Shown here one piece after another: positions 13,455-26,036 of a DNA stretch of 35,896 nucleotides. The stretch spans positions 1 through 35,896 of the forward strand of contig ADNK01002107.1 of assembly GCA_000320545.1 (NCBI GenBank), read 5' to 3'. The notes under the pieces are model-generated. The model did not search any database. It was not told where the DNA came from and saw nothing but the letters and a program-made list of their open reading frames with translations. The first letter of the stretch is position 1. Each line of letters opens with the position of its first letter. The position numbers and the translations under genes were made by a program. This DNA comes from Bigelowiella natans CCMP2755. Its lineage: Eukaryota; Cercozoa; Chlorarachniophyceae.

Positions 13455-14452
13455 TAACTACGACAAACTTGGATATTGATTTGCCAGAAAAGAGAAACGA
13501 TCTCCATTGCCGAATCGCGACTTGTTCCCAAATTCTGTCGCAGACATTAAATCGATCACTCAGTCTCGAGAGAACAACGAGTCAGCATGGCCCACTGTGG
13601 AACCGCTTCCTTCATTTGTTCTCAACTGAAAACTGAACGTGGGAGGTTGATGGTCAGCGATGAGTGAAAACCCACGTGGTTGACCATTTCAACAATGATG
13701 ATGCAATGCAAACGATTTTTGCCACACTGGCACACTCCAACGTTGCGGTGCGCTCAAACGCATTCCAGCATTCATGCCCAAAAACGAGGTCGTTCACAAC
13801 AGCCACGGTGTTGCTCAAAACAAACGTGACTAGCTAGCTAGCTAGGTGATGCGCAACGGCAATCAGCACCTTGGTCGTTTCTGGGTGCAGCTTGTTTGTC
13901 TTTGTGGTTTTGCGATGGTGCAAAGTTCGAGCACGCGATGCGATTTGACTAGCAACAGCTGGACAGCTAGCTAGCGAGCTGTGGCTGCAATTGGTCAGTG
14001 GTTCACAGCTAGACAGTGTGCGCCACTGGCGGGCTGGTGCGTGCTCACATCGCCTTGACTGTACATCTCTGCATCTTTGTAGAGGTTTAGACATCTAGAC
14101 AGGCTCAGGCTAGCAAGCCACACTGACACATGTGCTGATGCAAATTTTCAATGATGACCACACTAGCACATCATTGCATGCTAGCATGCATCGCTAGATC
14201 GCACACTCAGTCAGCCTAGCCTAGCCAGCTAGTAGCAGCCATGCGCATCTAGCTGGCTAGGCATCTCAAGAAAACACGAAAACATGCATGCACACATGTT
14301 CATGTCCATGTACATCTAGCTATCTAGATTTACTCGCATGCACGTACAAAAACTTACACGTTTTCACATGCACAGCAAATTGCTGCGGATTTGAAAAAAA
14401 TCTCTCTTTGTTCGATATAATTCTTCAGACTGCTCGTGCTGATTATCAGCTG
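13455..14452. other. Spacer upstream of the kinase, rich in CTAG and GCATG words
   Basis: About 1 kb without a supported exon. It contains TAGC repeats at 13831-13844 and 13966-13975 and a dense run of CTAGC and GCATGC between 14100 and 14300. The kinase promoter and the 3' end of gene B should lie here. It resembles 9630-9920 in word content, though I see no long alignable repeat. Confidence 0.6.
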
Positions 14453-14734
14453 CTACATGTATTTTGGATTAGCTGGCACTGGCTTGCGATCCTTCTCCAT
14501 CAGGTTCCAGACGGTCCCAACAATATCAGCCAATTTCGTCGCGTTCAGCTACACAAGGTAATTTTCTTATCAATACATGTATGTATACACATATGTATAT
14601 TGTTCGTTAGATTTATTAGGAGAGGCACTACCGATCTTCTGACTTGCGCAGCGGCATCGATTGTCGAGTGTGTCCAATCGTAGGTCTTTTTCGCTTCCAC
14701 ATACGCCGTGCTGGAAAGAATATAAAAAAACAAG

Positions 14735-14774
<40 letters not shown>

Positions 14775-15621
14775 CACAGAGCAGCATTTTCTTCTCTGCA
14801 CGCACGCTCCGCCCCCCCCCCCTCTTCCCTTTGTGTGGTGTTTTGCCACCTGGCATAATTCAGATCCTTCGACAACGCAGCGAAACTTCCGCCATTCAGC
14901 TTGAACGTGATCCCAGCGCCTAGGATTTACACAGTTGTTGTTGTCGTCAGTGACGGCAGTGATGATGATCGAAGCCAGCAGACAACTACAACTACATCAT
15001 GCACCAACGAATTCCACCGCTCGAGAGAGATGAAGGAGAAACTACCGCCGCCGTCGTCACATTAGGACGGCTTCAGCGGCTGCAGCTATTAGCTGCTGCA
15101 ATACCAAGTGGCAGGGCAACTCGATGCATATCAGATCGGTGCTACTGTTCATGCAATTCAACGCAGGCAATTCCGATAATAATATGTGTTTTAAAATATT
15201 TCCGCAGGTCGGCCACATCACACCGAGTAGAGGGCCAACGACGATGCTCGGGAGCAGTAGATTCTGATGGATACCATTACAGGAAAGATCAAAAGCACGC
15301 AAACTCACACACATGCGCGCGCGCGCGCACACACACACACACAAGGAAATTCTATCTCACTAATCCCGCACTGAGGTGATGAAAGTTCGGGCTATAACTA
15401 CCACTGCATCATTTCCTCTAATAGATCTATTTTTTACCATATTAATAGTGTACAATGTATATTATGTCACTCGATTTCTTCAATATTACCGTCAGTTTTT
15501 CAACGTTTTCTGTCATATTGAGCTTGGTCCTGTGAGCAATTATTATGAAATGCGTATATCAAATTCTTCGCCATCGTTTATATTTATCATTTCCAATCGT
15601 TATCATTAAGATATTAGATTG

Positions 15622-15671
<50 letters not shown>

Positions 15672-15828
15672 GGGGGGGGGAGGGGGACGTTACCTTCCGG
15701 TAGCGACAAGGGCGGTCATTATCGTCATGCTAGCAGCATATTGAAGGACTCGAGGAATCACTTTCTTGTTCACCTAATGGAATTATGAATGTGTGCATAA
15801 CTGATGTCACCAGGTACAGTTGGGATTC

Positions 15829-15871
<43 letters not shown>

Positions 15872-15989
15872 ACAAAAAGAAAAGTCACTTATGCATTTTT
15901 GCTCAAATTCTTGTAAGCCATTTGCAACGCTCATCCCAAAATTTGCCAAATGGACCCTTGAAGTGATATCACAAGTGAAATCACTTACA

Positions 15990-16043
<54 letters not shown>

Positions 16044-16796
16044 GCGCGCGCGCGTTATCACATCTTATTTGGTAAGCTCTCTCCGCGAATGTCTACCGTT
16101 TGTTTCACAAGGGCATCCATCAACGCCTTGCGGTACTTCATGAAATTTGAGGAACTAATTTTCAGTGCAGGGAGGGCAGGGAGGGGGGATGGAAAAAGCC
16201 GAGAAGATCATCGAGTGCTGAGGAGTTGAAGATATCAACCACCACACCACAAACGATGCTGCAGGACCAGTAACAACATCGTTTTGCAAGAATGCTTCCT
16301 TACAGTCGCTCATCATTTCTTTGATTTTGTGGGGAAGGGCATTTGTGCATGATATCCTGTACGTCGTAGCAGCAAGCAGCAGCAGCAGCAGCAGCTACTT
16401 TTTTTCCTCATCTACAACTACTACTAGTAACGGTAAGAAATGGCGAATGTGAAGAAGTGCCGCTACCTCATAGATCCGTCCTTGGACATAAACCTTACAA
16501 GAAGGGGGAGAGGGAGGAGAAAAGAGAGAGATGGGTGATCAATCATCATCATTATAATCACCATTTGATTAATATGAATCGGGTACAGCAGCGCCCCAAT
16601 TCCCCCCTTCAATCGCTCTCCATAACGAGATCGATAGTGCAGATTAGATATTAGTGACGAAAGAGGCGACATCTATTACTTCTTTGCGAGCCTAACTGCC
16701 ATGGCGCGGGAAGGCCTTCGGGGCTGTTGTGGTGGTTGCGATGAATACTTAGTGCGTGGAATACGTTTATGAGAAAAATGGTCATATGTACAAAAC

Positions 16797-16855
<59 letters not shown>

Positions 16856-17630
16856 ATTCACATTCACACACACAATATCCAATGTGACGTACAATAGCCT
16901 TGTTGCCCTGGTCATCTTCGATGAGAACCTTCATCGTCAATTGATCCCATGATGCTTAAGAATTGCGTACGACGAGGATAAGAAGCAGCAAAGAGAACCA
17001 ACAGCACCCACCATCACCACAAGTAAAGAAAAGTGGTAGAATACTAAGAGGCGCATGGACGAAGAGGAGCACACAATTCTAATTGTGGTGAGACATAGCG
17101 AAGATGGGAGAACAGAGAAGGAGAAAAGACGCATAAAATCATATCGAGGTCCTGATATAATACTCACATCGAGCAACGGCTGCTGCATCCCTGTAGGATA
17201 AACTGTCGCCACGTCCTCCCTGAAAGTATATTCATCCAATTTTGAATCGATTCGTGCACATATATCTGTGCCCAGCGTCAGCATCCGCTCATCACTATTA
17301 AGGGCCCGGAAGTGTTTGGGAGGGGAGAGGATATAGTGGAGGCTACTTTCTTTTTCTTTTTCCGAACGTCTTCTACTGCATCGTTAAAGACGTTTTGCGC
17401 AGCCAGCCTAATGATGGCGGTGATGATGATTAATGCGGATCTATTCTTCGAAATTTACGAATTTTGGCATTTCTTCTTTTGTCACGCAGATCGATTGTAC
17501 CTTAAATCTGGGTGCTCTGTGACATAAGACTTAATTCTGCTCACACTCGACTTGACCGGATCGCTGTAAGATGTAGGTGTTATCCCCACTATACGCTGTC
17601 ATAGTGCTTTGCGGTGTACGCTTCTCATCG

Positions 17631-17662
<32 letters not shown>

Positions 17663-18184
17663 TGTACTCTAAGAAATCCTTGACGACTGGCTCGCCAATA
17701 ACCTCATCGACAGCATCCACAACCGCGCCTTTGAAACGGCGTGTAATTAATACTCGTCATAGTGGAGAACACGTGTTACTCTAGTACTTTCCAACCAATG
17801 CATATGGAAAACAAAAATATATCTTCGAGATCAATGTCGAGAAAGATGAGAGGTGGGATGTTAGCAAATCAAAATTGCAACTTCACAACGAAATGCTATG
17901 GCCATAGCCAAATACTTACGTTAGAAAAGGATTGGATGATGAAGATTATCGGAAAATTCACCTGTGCAGCAGGTGCACGCCTGCTTAAGCGTCGGAAATA
18001 GCCCTTTGCCTCTCACCGATTTCTCTTTTCCTTTCTTGGAAACAGCCATTCGAAGCACGCCATGGTGATGCAAATGGTCGTATCTAGAATCGCTTGTGGA
18101 TTTGATGCTTACGAACGCAAGCAGGAGGACGAGAAAGAGAGGAGCAAGAACGCAGACGAGACGGCGCCGATCGGTATCCATCAT
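14453..18184 (-). CDS. Gene B: probable signal-peptide protein of unknown function, at least 14 exons
   Basis: Not recognised. The first exon (18184-18113) encodes MMDTDRRRLVCVLAPLFLVL and ends LLAF, a clear N-terminal hydrophobic signal, with a strong donor GTAAGC. Exon 18083-18017 adds IRPFASPWRASNG. Later exons: 17728-17668, 17407-17347, 17287-17168, 16928-16893, 16723-16680, 16493-16467, 16308 to about 16240, 16154-16097, 15773-15694, 15246-15224 (a 23-base micro-exon), 14919-14850, 14710-14644 and 14548-14453. Phases agree at nearly all joins. One or more exons between 18017 and 17728 are unresolved. The C-terminal third holds a hydrophobic glycine-containing stretch (TALVATG/SIVVGPLLG/AG), then FKLNGGSFAALSKDLNYAS and a C-terminus VPANPKYM. 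Signal peptide plus an Arg/Ser-rich stretch could mean secretion, or two-step import into a complex plastid; the sequence does not decide. It is divergent from gene C. Confidence 0.76.
14738..14772. repeat. (CA)n microsatellite
   Basis: About 35 bases of CA dinucleotides in a gene B intron. A poly-C tract follows at about 14812-14822. Confidence 0.95.
15628..15686. repeat. (CA)n(GA)n tract followed by poly-G
   Basis: Short CA, then GA dinucleotides, then a poly-G run, ending a few bases from the predicted donor of gene B exon 15773-15694 (on the complementary strand). On the gene's sense strand this is a C-rich then CT-rich tract at the start of the intron. Confidence 0.9.
15993..16054. repeat. 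Compound (CT)n(CA)n(CG)n microsatellite
   Basis: CT dinucleotides pass directly into CA and then CG dinucleotides, in the gene B intron between exons 16154-16097 and 15773-15694. A separate (CA)n tract lies at about 15833-15862. Confidence 0.95.
16799..16854. repeat. (TA)n microsatellite
   Basis: About 55 bases of TA dinucleotides with one CA interruption, in a gene B intron. Confidence 0.95.
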
Positions 18185-18907
18185 TCCCCTTCTGTTGTTT
18201 TATTTCTTTCTCATTTCCTTTTCGCTCGAGCTTTTTTGTATCAAAACCCAGGGCATTTTTACACTACGATATAACCAAAACCGCCAATATCTGAGCGAGT
18301 CCAGGTTCGGTGGGAGTTGGGCATCATCGCGAGAAAACGCCCTTGAATTTGTGCATTTTCCCGGATTGTGTCTCACGTTAGAAAACGGAAGGAGCTCCTC
18401 GCACGCTCGCACGCCCAGTTTCTTAGGTATTTTCTCCCGGCAAGAAATTCTCGGAAATTTGTGGAAAGGTAAAAAGTTTTTACTATGCGACAAACAACTA
18501 AGGTTGCCGTATTCCAACGATTTGTCGACGAAAACGGCTGCTCGTAACTCGTAACTGACGATTGTGAAGTTCGAAGGGAGAACTTCCTATTTCCTCCCCC
18601 TGCCTCTCAAACCTGGACAGATCTCGTAGATCTAAGATCTCTCGTAGTCCATTTCTCTCTCCGATCCTTCGACTTGCGGAGGAGATAAGCAGCTCCTTCA
18701 CCGTTGAGGTTTCAAAGAGCATTTCAGTGAGAAAGGTTCCTTCAGGACTGCTCTCCCTCTTCAGATCGATTTAGGTTTGACCAGGTATGCAAGTTTCTGC
18801 TGTTTCAAATTGACGTACTGTGCGGAAATTGATTTAACATCAAAATCATTCCCTCACCCCATATCGTCGACGCGGAAGATAACAGTGGATAGCTCTTCTT
18901 CTCCTTC
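18185..18907. promoter_or_regulatory. Shared upstream region of divergent genes B and C
   Basis: About 720 bases between the two predicted start codons, free of microsatellites. No conserved promoter element is recognised. Open frames through it (for example 18096-18554 plus) show no protein motif and overlap the gene B first exon on the other strand. Confidence 0.45.
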
Positions 18908-19275
18908 ATGATGGAGGAGAGAAGGATGGGATTCCGTGATATCCTGAGGATGACCATCATTGTCGCCTTATGCGTTGGCTTCATCACTTACGACGAAGGT
19001 GATCTGACCGAATGAAAATTGTCCTGATGTGCGCATTTTATCGCGTATTGCGTTAGATTCTATTTGTTCATTTTCCTTCCCTGCAATAGATCAAGTATCC
19101 CTCGGAAATGCTTTCCAAGCTGGCTCGTTTTCCTTGTCCGAAACATTCAACGCAATCGCAGGTAGTTTTTCCCTCAGGTGCAGTGGCCAGTATCATTTTC
19201 CCTCTTTCTTTTCTCACTATTATTATAAATGGGATGCATACATACTTGGATATGCATGTTTATACACATACCACA

Positions 19276-19336
<61 letters not shown>

Positions 19337-21130
19337 GGAATACAGGGAGAGAGGAAAGGAGGAAGAGAGAGTATCCTTGTGTATGCTGAAGAGTATTCTG
19401 ACTGATATTGCTTCCTAATTTTGCCGCACAAAATCTCAAAAAAAGAAAAAACAGGAAAGGCTTCTGCAACGTAATGTCTAAGTTGTTCGTGTGTTACTTC
19501 TATCCTCCTTCTCTTTGCCTATTTTCACGCCTCTCGCTTCTTCGTTTCGCCTCTTTTAGCTCATTATCGATGCCACAAGGATACACACGCACACGCTCGA
19601 GCATACATGTATTCTCGCACACAAGGGCATGCGCGCATGTAAAGTCAAAACACACTACTTTTTTGCACCTGTCATCCTCCCCAACACTGATATTCAGATT
19701 TTCGTTCGGAGATTACTCGTTCGGCAGTGGAGAGGATGAGATCGAAGAGGTAATGAACATAAAAAAGATCCTGCATTGGCCCCAGATGCTCAGGGATGCA
19801 TTTTGGTTGCCCGCTCATCTTTCACTTTCCTTTTCTCCCAACAGGAGGAGGAGCAAGTGCCGGTGGAGACGGAATCTCCAACACTCTCACCTACACCCAC
19901 TCCAAAGAAGTACCATATTATTACTATGCAAGCGATGCGATGATCTTCTCGTTGGCGGATGCTATACTGGTGCTGTTTGTGCTGTTCCATCCCTGAGTCA
20001 CTCTTTCTTCTAGGAAACCTATTGCAATTTGCTACTCTGGTCAAACAAGGACTTTTGGTCGCCCCCCCTAGAAATAAAAGAATTGAACGAAAAATGGGAG
20101 GGATGGAGATGAACGGGGGCGGGGGAGGAGAGGAATAGAAACATTAATATGAGGCTGGAGTGACGTATTTTATCTCACGAGTGTGTTATTGTTGTTATTG
20201 TTGTTGTTGTTGTTTGTGTGTATGTGTGTGTGTGTGCGCGTATACGTTATTGTACTGTGGACCGCTTGTGCGCACTGTCGTCGTCGTTGTAATCATCGTT
20301 GATAATGTATGTGGAAACTATACAGGCCTGGAAGAAGTGTACAACAACCATCTGCACAACATCATAGATCCCCTAAGGTATGTCGCCCTCCCCCCCTGCC
20401 CCTAAATGCGTGCATGAGTGCTTGGCGGGGAGACGAACGAATGCCTGCTTGAGAAAAGTGAAACACATACTCAGGGAGTTTGCGGATGTATTCTTCGTGA
20501 TGTCTATGGGCGGAGACGGGAAAGGCGCTCTGCCACCAGAAGAAGCGGCAAAGTGCAATGTATTCTTCCATTGCGGCGCATCAGCAGCAGCAGCACCACA
20601 ACCAGTGCTCCCCACTCCCTCCTTGTTGTTTGAACTAAAGTCCTAGATATTTGTAATGGGAAGGATAGCGGTCTTTTTCTTCTCCTCTTCCCTGGCCTAA
20701 AGTGCCCCATGAAAATTGTGCGCCTGAAGTCGTTCATCTACGACATGCTGCCTAATGATCGTGTCTCTTCCTCTTTTTCTTCCATTACGAAAGAACGAGA
20801 GCCACGTCAAGGGCTACATCGCCGAGTCACTCTTCAAAGCCAAGGTCCTGTTACTCCTCATCACATCAACCTCTCTTAGTTAATTGTAATTCTTTATACT
20901 GATTTTCTTCACCTTGGTCGACGCGCAGCACTTCTTTCAGGATGATTTTGCCGGTGATGTGGCCAAGAAGGTAAAAGTTAAGTTTTTGCGTGCAGTTGTA
21001 ACGGTTGTAGTAGTGGTTGCAGAAGGAGAAGGAGCGGGAGAAGAAGAGGAGTAATGTGCGTAGACGCACGAACCGATGGAATATAAAATCTTATTCGTTT
21101 TTGCGTAATGAAAGAAGGCTAACACACACA

Positions 21131-21162
<32 letters not shown>

Positions 21163-22071
21163 TATTATACATGATGTATATATGTTCTGCTACAAATTTG
21201 TATTTCTCTTTTCTACAGCCGCCGCAGTGCAAAGAGATGGGTTGGGCCGTTGGGTACGTGTAACAAGCCATTTTGATATAGGCAAAAAATAGAAAGTGAA
21301 CAGAGACGATAGATACTAGTCGTTACTGTTGCCTGCAAACACGTACTGTTCCTGAGCAAGTATTAACGCCTATGGGATGGGCTAGTTGTCTGTTTCTAAT
21401 AATCCTTGTTAAGTGAATATCAGCTGCATTCTGCCATATTTAATGTCTCCCACACATTATCGTCGTCTTCTTTCTACCCACCCCCTGCCCCTTCGCACTT
21501 GAACGTTTGCATCTCCTCCTTGTCCTTTCCTAACCCAATACTTTTCCTCCTCTTCCTTATGTCCATCGGGGGCAGGTATAAGTGGAAGCACTGCGCACGA
21601 GTGATAAAGGAACAAGAGGAAAAACAAGGATGGAAGTACGATGATGACGAAGAAGAAGAAGAAGAAGAAGAAGAAGAATAACAACAACACCAAAGACGAC
21701 ATACAGATACATAGACGAGCAACCAACCGCACTTGAAACGTCATAGCTAATCCATAATCTACTGTTCGTTCTCCAAAATTTAATGCATGCGTTTGCGGGT
21801 GCGGGTGTATGTGTGCATTGTGGTGTCGGGTGTATAACCGCATAAAAGGTATGAATGGGTGATGAGGATGCGTCCAGATCTGGTAGACACAACGTGTTCC
21901 TTCTTCCTCTCCCTTCTTTCCCTCCTCCGTCACCTCCTTCTCCCCCTCCTCCTCTTTCGCCTTGAGTCATCGCTGCGTAGCTAAAATTCCAGCTGCGTTG
22001 AGACATATTGTCGAAATGTGTGGTGGCATCGTGTTGCAAGCTCCGCTTTTTGCTACTGCCTCATCTGATAA

Positions 22072-22124
<53 letters not shown>

Positions 22125-24014
22125 AGATTTTCGCCAACAAAATAGAGGAATTTGAAAAATGGCCTGACATTGAAAAGGTCGGTGAGAATACGCAAGCCTG
22201 AATAATCCAGTCAATTTTCCTTCATAAAGCTTTATTCAAGCGAATGCGTGTGTGTGTGTGTGTGTGTGTGTTTATTTAACCCATTGTCTTAATGCTATCC
22301 ATCTCGCCGGTGAAAATACGCAGTTTCGAGAAGAGAAAGCAGTGTGGGTCGCAGGGGTTACCGGATGTGGGAGGTTGGTTGAGTGTGATACCCACTTCTT
22401 GTTGTATATGTTCTTGTGGCTAGAAATGTTGCTACAATGTATTTGCTTGCATTGCGGTGTACAATATTTATCATGTGGTGAGAGCTGTGAGGCGTTCATG
22501 GTCATCGTCCGGATTATTTTCATCGTCATTCTTCTTCTTCTTCTTCTTCTTCTTCTTCTGCTTCATTGCTGCATCATATACAACCGTCAGCCGCGGAATC
22601 GCGAGGGAGATAATGCCCGCTAACGATAACTGGGTTTTGCTACACGAAGATACAAGCGACACAAACGATAGCCAGAACGTTTTTTTCTCCTTTTCGCCAT
22701 GCTTTAATATACACGTAATCTGACGGGATAGCTACGAATGGAACATAACACGCCGTGCACACATACATATATTGTACTCATGTTAAAAAGATGTGTGTAT
22801 TTTATTGATGTCTCTGTGTGTGTGTGAGTGTGTGTAAAATCTTATAAGGAGTATGAGACACCGTTGTTGTCGTCGTCATTTGTTTTGCGTTCCTTAGGCT
22901 CTCATGACGAGAGCAGCAATGGATAGCTACTACGAGGAATACGGCAGGTAATCGCGTAGAACAGCTTTAGCAGAAGAGAAGCAACAAGAAAAAGTGCAGA
23001 GAGTATTGAAAGCGGGAGGAAGATCGGTTACTTCTCCTCCTGTGATAAGTTCCTTTCAGTAATGGCGGTATTACCAAAGAAACACCGTATGTGCGAGCTG
23101 TTTCGCTTCGTAGAAGAAAGGTGTAGTATTGATAGTATATGACGCCTCCTCTCTCCTCTTTGTATTTTCCTCCCAACCTTTCCTCCCACAGGTGGTTTAT
23201 GGAGTGCCGGAAGGTATATGCAGAATGTGGTTAGGAGGAGGAGATTTTTTTTTGAGAAATTGCGCGAAAGTCAGGATAGTATGATACCCCTCATTTTATC
23301 AGAAATCATCGGTGTTATCGCTGCTGTGCTTTCCCTCTTTATATTCAATATCTAGATGAACCAATAACAATATAATATACATCGCCACCACCACCATCAT
23401 GATCATCATCATCATCATCATCATCGTCATCCACGCGGCCGCATGATCGCAAATCGCTTGTAGGTTCCTCGCCATCCCATGACATTCACATGCGCTGAGT
23501 CGGTTCTAGGCGGGACGCTGCACTTTAATAAAGTCAAAGTCTACATCGCCGACGTGGTACCTCTTTTGCCATTCCCAAGGATATTTTACTGCAACTTCAA
23601 CTACCACTCGCTACCACGACGACGACGACAACAACAATAACAACTACTACTACTACTACTACCATTACTACTGCTGCTGCTACTGCTACAGCGACGTGAT
23701 ATCAGAAATACACTAATATGTTATTCTCGCCATGCTACTAGTTGGCGTTTTAAGTCCTCCTTTTCGTATAAATAGGGATATCTTTTGGTGAGGCCCAACA
23801 TCTGGGGTGAGTGAACAACGTCTCATTCGTGCTAAGGAAGATGAGGGAAAACGGCGAAGAATCTAATCGAAACACGCCTGTTTATGACCTGTGTTACATC
23901 GATTACTCCCCTCCGCTTGGATTCATTCAAATGGCTGCTGCTCCATGATATCAGGTGCCCTCCACGCAACAGTCGAGCAGGCAAAGAGCGAGGTAGCAAA
24001 AACATACGCACATA

Positions 24015-24069
<55 letters not shown>

Positions 24070-25133
24070 TGTGTGTGGCTTTTTGCGTCGTTATGGAAAT
24101 AGTTATCAAATTTTGTCCCACGCACAAATTCTCCAAGATGTACATAATAAATTCTTCTGGCTGCCTCGTCACATCATCGATTTTAGGGAGTGGATCTCTC
24201 CATCAAGCACTGCTATCAGCATCCAGGAGAGGTTTCTTCAAAATTTAGCTAATTTTCTCTCCCTCCTTCCCCCTCCCCCCTCCCCGAAGGAGGGTACCCT
24301 TTCTTTCCAAATAATCCTGAGAACGTGGCCATTTAGTTTCTCCACAATACTCTATGGAACAGCGACTTTTCGTTTCTCCATCCGCGATGAGGATTTCGTG
24401 CCATACACCTGCATAATATCGTATTGCCGCACGTGCATTTGCGCGAGTGTGCAAGTACTCACGAGCTCACTCACTCGTTTTTGCGTGTTTTTGTCTTATT
24501 CTGCAGTGCCGGAAATACTGCCAGGGAATAAAGAGAGGTCGTTGCTCACTGAACTACATTGCTGCTGCTGGACTCGAAGATACAACTATGCTTCTTTACG
24601 CGCACATTACACAGACGCATGCACGAATATGATATCCCCCATCCCAACCCCCCCCCCCCCAACACGCACACACAGAGGACGTACGTGATATTTGCTTCCG
24701 TGGAATCATGGGTGTCCTGCTGTGGAATGAGGTAGTCGCAGCTCATCGATCGCAGAGAAGGAGAGGTGGAGAGAGAAGATGCAACTGATTTGTTTTCTGT
24801 TTCACAGGGGAATGGCCAGCGAATCATCGACATCGAGAAATGCGTCTGTCCCCACTCGAATAGGTCAGTGAGGGTTGGCGATAGGATGATGATGATGGTG
24901 ATGATGAAAATCATCACATTCATATTCCTCAAATTGTGCAAGAGGAGAATTGCAGTTGTTTAGTTCTGTACCTGGTCAATTTTGTGGCATCTCTCCTTTT
25001 TCTAAATCGAGGTGGAGCGTACTAAATGTATGTCTTTTTGCGCGACTGTTGTATTTTCACGAGCAGGCCTTTCTCTGTTCGCCCTCCTCCCTGTGGTGGT
25101 TGTGTTGACAACGCAAGATGGAATGTCTTTTAA
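18908..25133 (+). CDS. Gene C: probable type II Golgi membrane protein, glycosyltransferase-like, about 21 exons
   Basis: Predicted exons: 18908-18998, 19090-19177, 19698-19749, 19845 to about 19909, 20326-20377, 20475 to about 20560, 20703-20760, 20794-20844, 20929-20970, 21219-21253, 21576-21635, 22127-22177, 22898-22947, 23192-23213, 23464-23556, 23776-23806, 23955-23992, 24507-24537, 24676-24731, 24808-24863 and 25067-25133 (TAA). The N-terminus has Arg residues, one membrane segment (MTIIVALCVGFITY) and an acidic, Pro/Thr-rich stem (EEEQVPVETESPT), the usual build of a Golgi type II enzyme. Possible enzyme signatures are KYHIITMQA, ADVFFVMSM, YKWKHCARVIKEQEEKQGW, FTCAESVLGG and, near the end, CRKYCQGIKR/EDVRDICFRG and CVCPHS. 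The K-W-K-x-C...GWKYD pattern recalls stramenopile-type glycosyltransferases, but this is memory of a pattern, not a search. Exons 4, 6, 7 and the 21635-22127 interval do not join in phase, so the central model is incomplete. Confidence 0.74.
19273..19335. repeat. Compound (CA)n(GA)n microsatellite
   Basis: CA dinucleotides run into GA dinucleotides in the intron after gene C exon 19090-19177. Confidence 0.95.
21122..21162. repeat. (CA)n microsatellite
   Basis: CA dinucleotides in the intron just before gene C exon 21219-21253. Confidence 0.94.
22076..22126. repeat. (CT)n(GT)n tract that ends in a splice acceptor
   Basis: CT then GT dinucleotides ending in TAG. The exon at 22127 (IFANKIEEFEKWPDIEK) follows with no intervening unique sequence, so the microsatellite serves as the polypyrimidine tract and acceptor of this intron. 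Confidence 0.85.
24019..24077. repeat. Compound (CT)n(GT)n microsatellite
   Basis: CT dinucleotides followed by GT dinucleotides, in the intron after gene C exon 23955-23992. It has the same order as at 22076, 28751 and 34449. Confidence 0.95.
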
Positions 25134-25875
25134 TGTATAACCGTGGATTCACAACACCTGACTTCATATTCTCTATATACGAGATATCGTGTTGAAATTT
25201 CAGCCACCGCCGTAAAAATGTCATAGAATGACATTCAGTACATAAGAAAATCTAATATTGAGTAATTTGCGTTGCATGCACTGCTTTGTAGCCGGTGATA
25301 ATTTAATGGACGCTATTCTTGAGATGCCAAAAATTCGAGCAAGTAATAATGGCACGAGCGTGTGCTAGAAAGCTAGGTTGCGCCAAGTTGCTGTTCCGCT
25401 AGTGCAATTGTTTTCCTATACTTTCGCTGTGCATGCTGATCGAGTAAGCCTTTCTCAGCTGAAGACATGTTAGCTATTTTAGCTGCAATCGTATACGGGT
25501 GTGCATGCTGATGCAGCAGAACGACGCGTAGCACGTCTATCATCACCACTGGAAGCCAAATCTGCGCTAATCAGATAGACCCAGACACATGCTACCGTCC
25601 TTATCCTTTCGCTTTATAAATATCAATAATAGTTTGACTTTGTGATGACATTTGCGCACAGCTAGACAGGCATGCATGAGTAGCTATTTGTTGATACTTT
25701 TTCATACAGCTTGTTTATTTGTGCTGCAAGGCCACGACTTAAATTGTGCCGACAGCCTAACGCGCTTTACCACACTATTCATCGATTGGTCCGGTTCCTT
25801 TATTTACATTACTTCATTTCGAGCGAGCGTGTTCTCTACGACTCTTCCCATCTGTTTGCGATTCCAGGAAGCGCC
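25134..25875. other. Intergenic region between convergent genes C and D
   Basis: No supported exon. It contains CTAG and GCATGC-type words (for example near 25370 and 25660) like those flanking the kinase. An ACAGCTAGACAG word is shared between about 14007 and 25659. Confidence 0.5.
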
Positions 25876-26001
25876 TCACTCTAACAGCAACAACACCACA
25901 GGGATGAAGGAATACACCATTAAACTTTGTAGGTCTCCAAGACACCAACATCGCCATCATCATCACCATCACTGATTCATCATTCATTCATCGTTATGAG
26001 T

Positions 26002-26036
<35 letters not shown>

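Noticed and set aside
9600-14330. Possible transposon around the kinase gene
   Set aside because: Flanks share GCTAGC words, but I found no terminal inverted repeats, target duplication or transposase.
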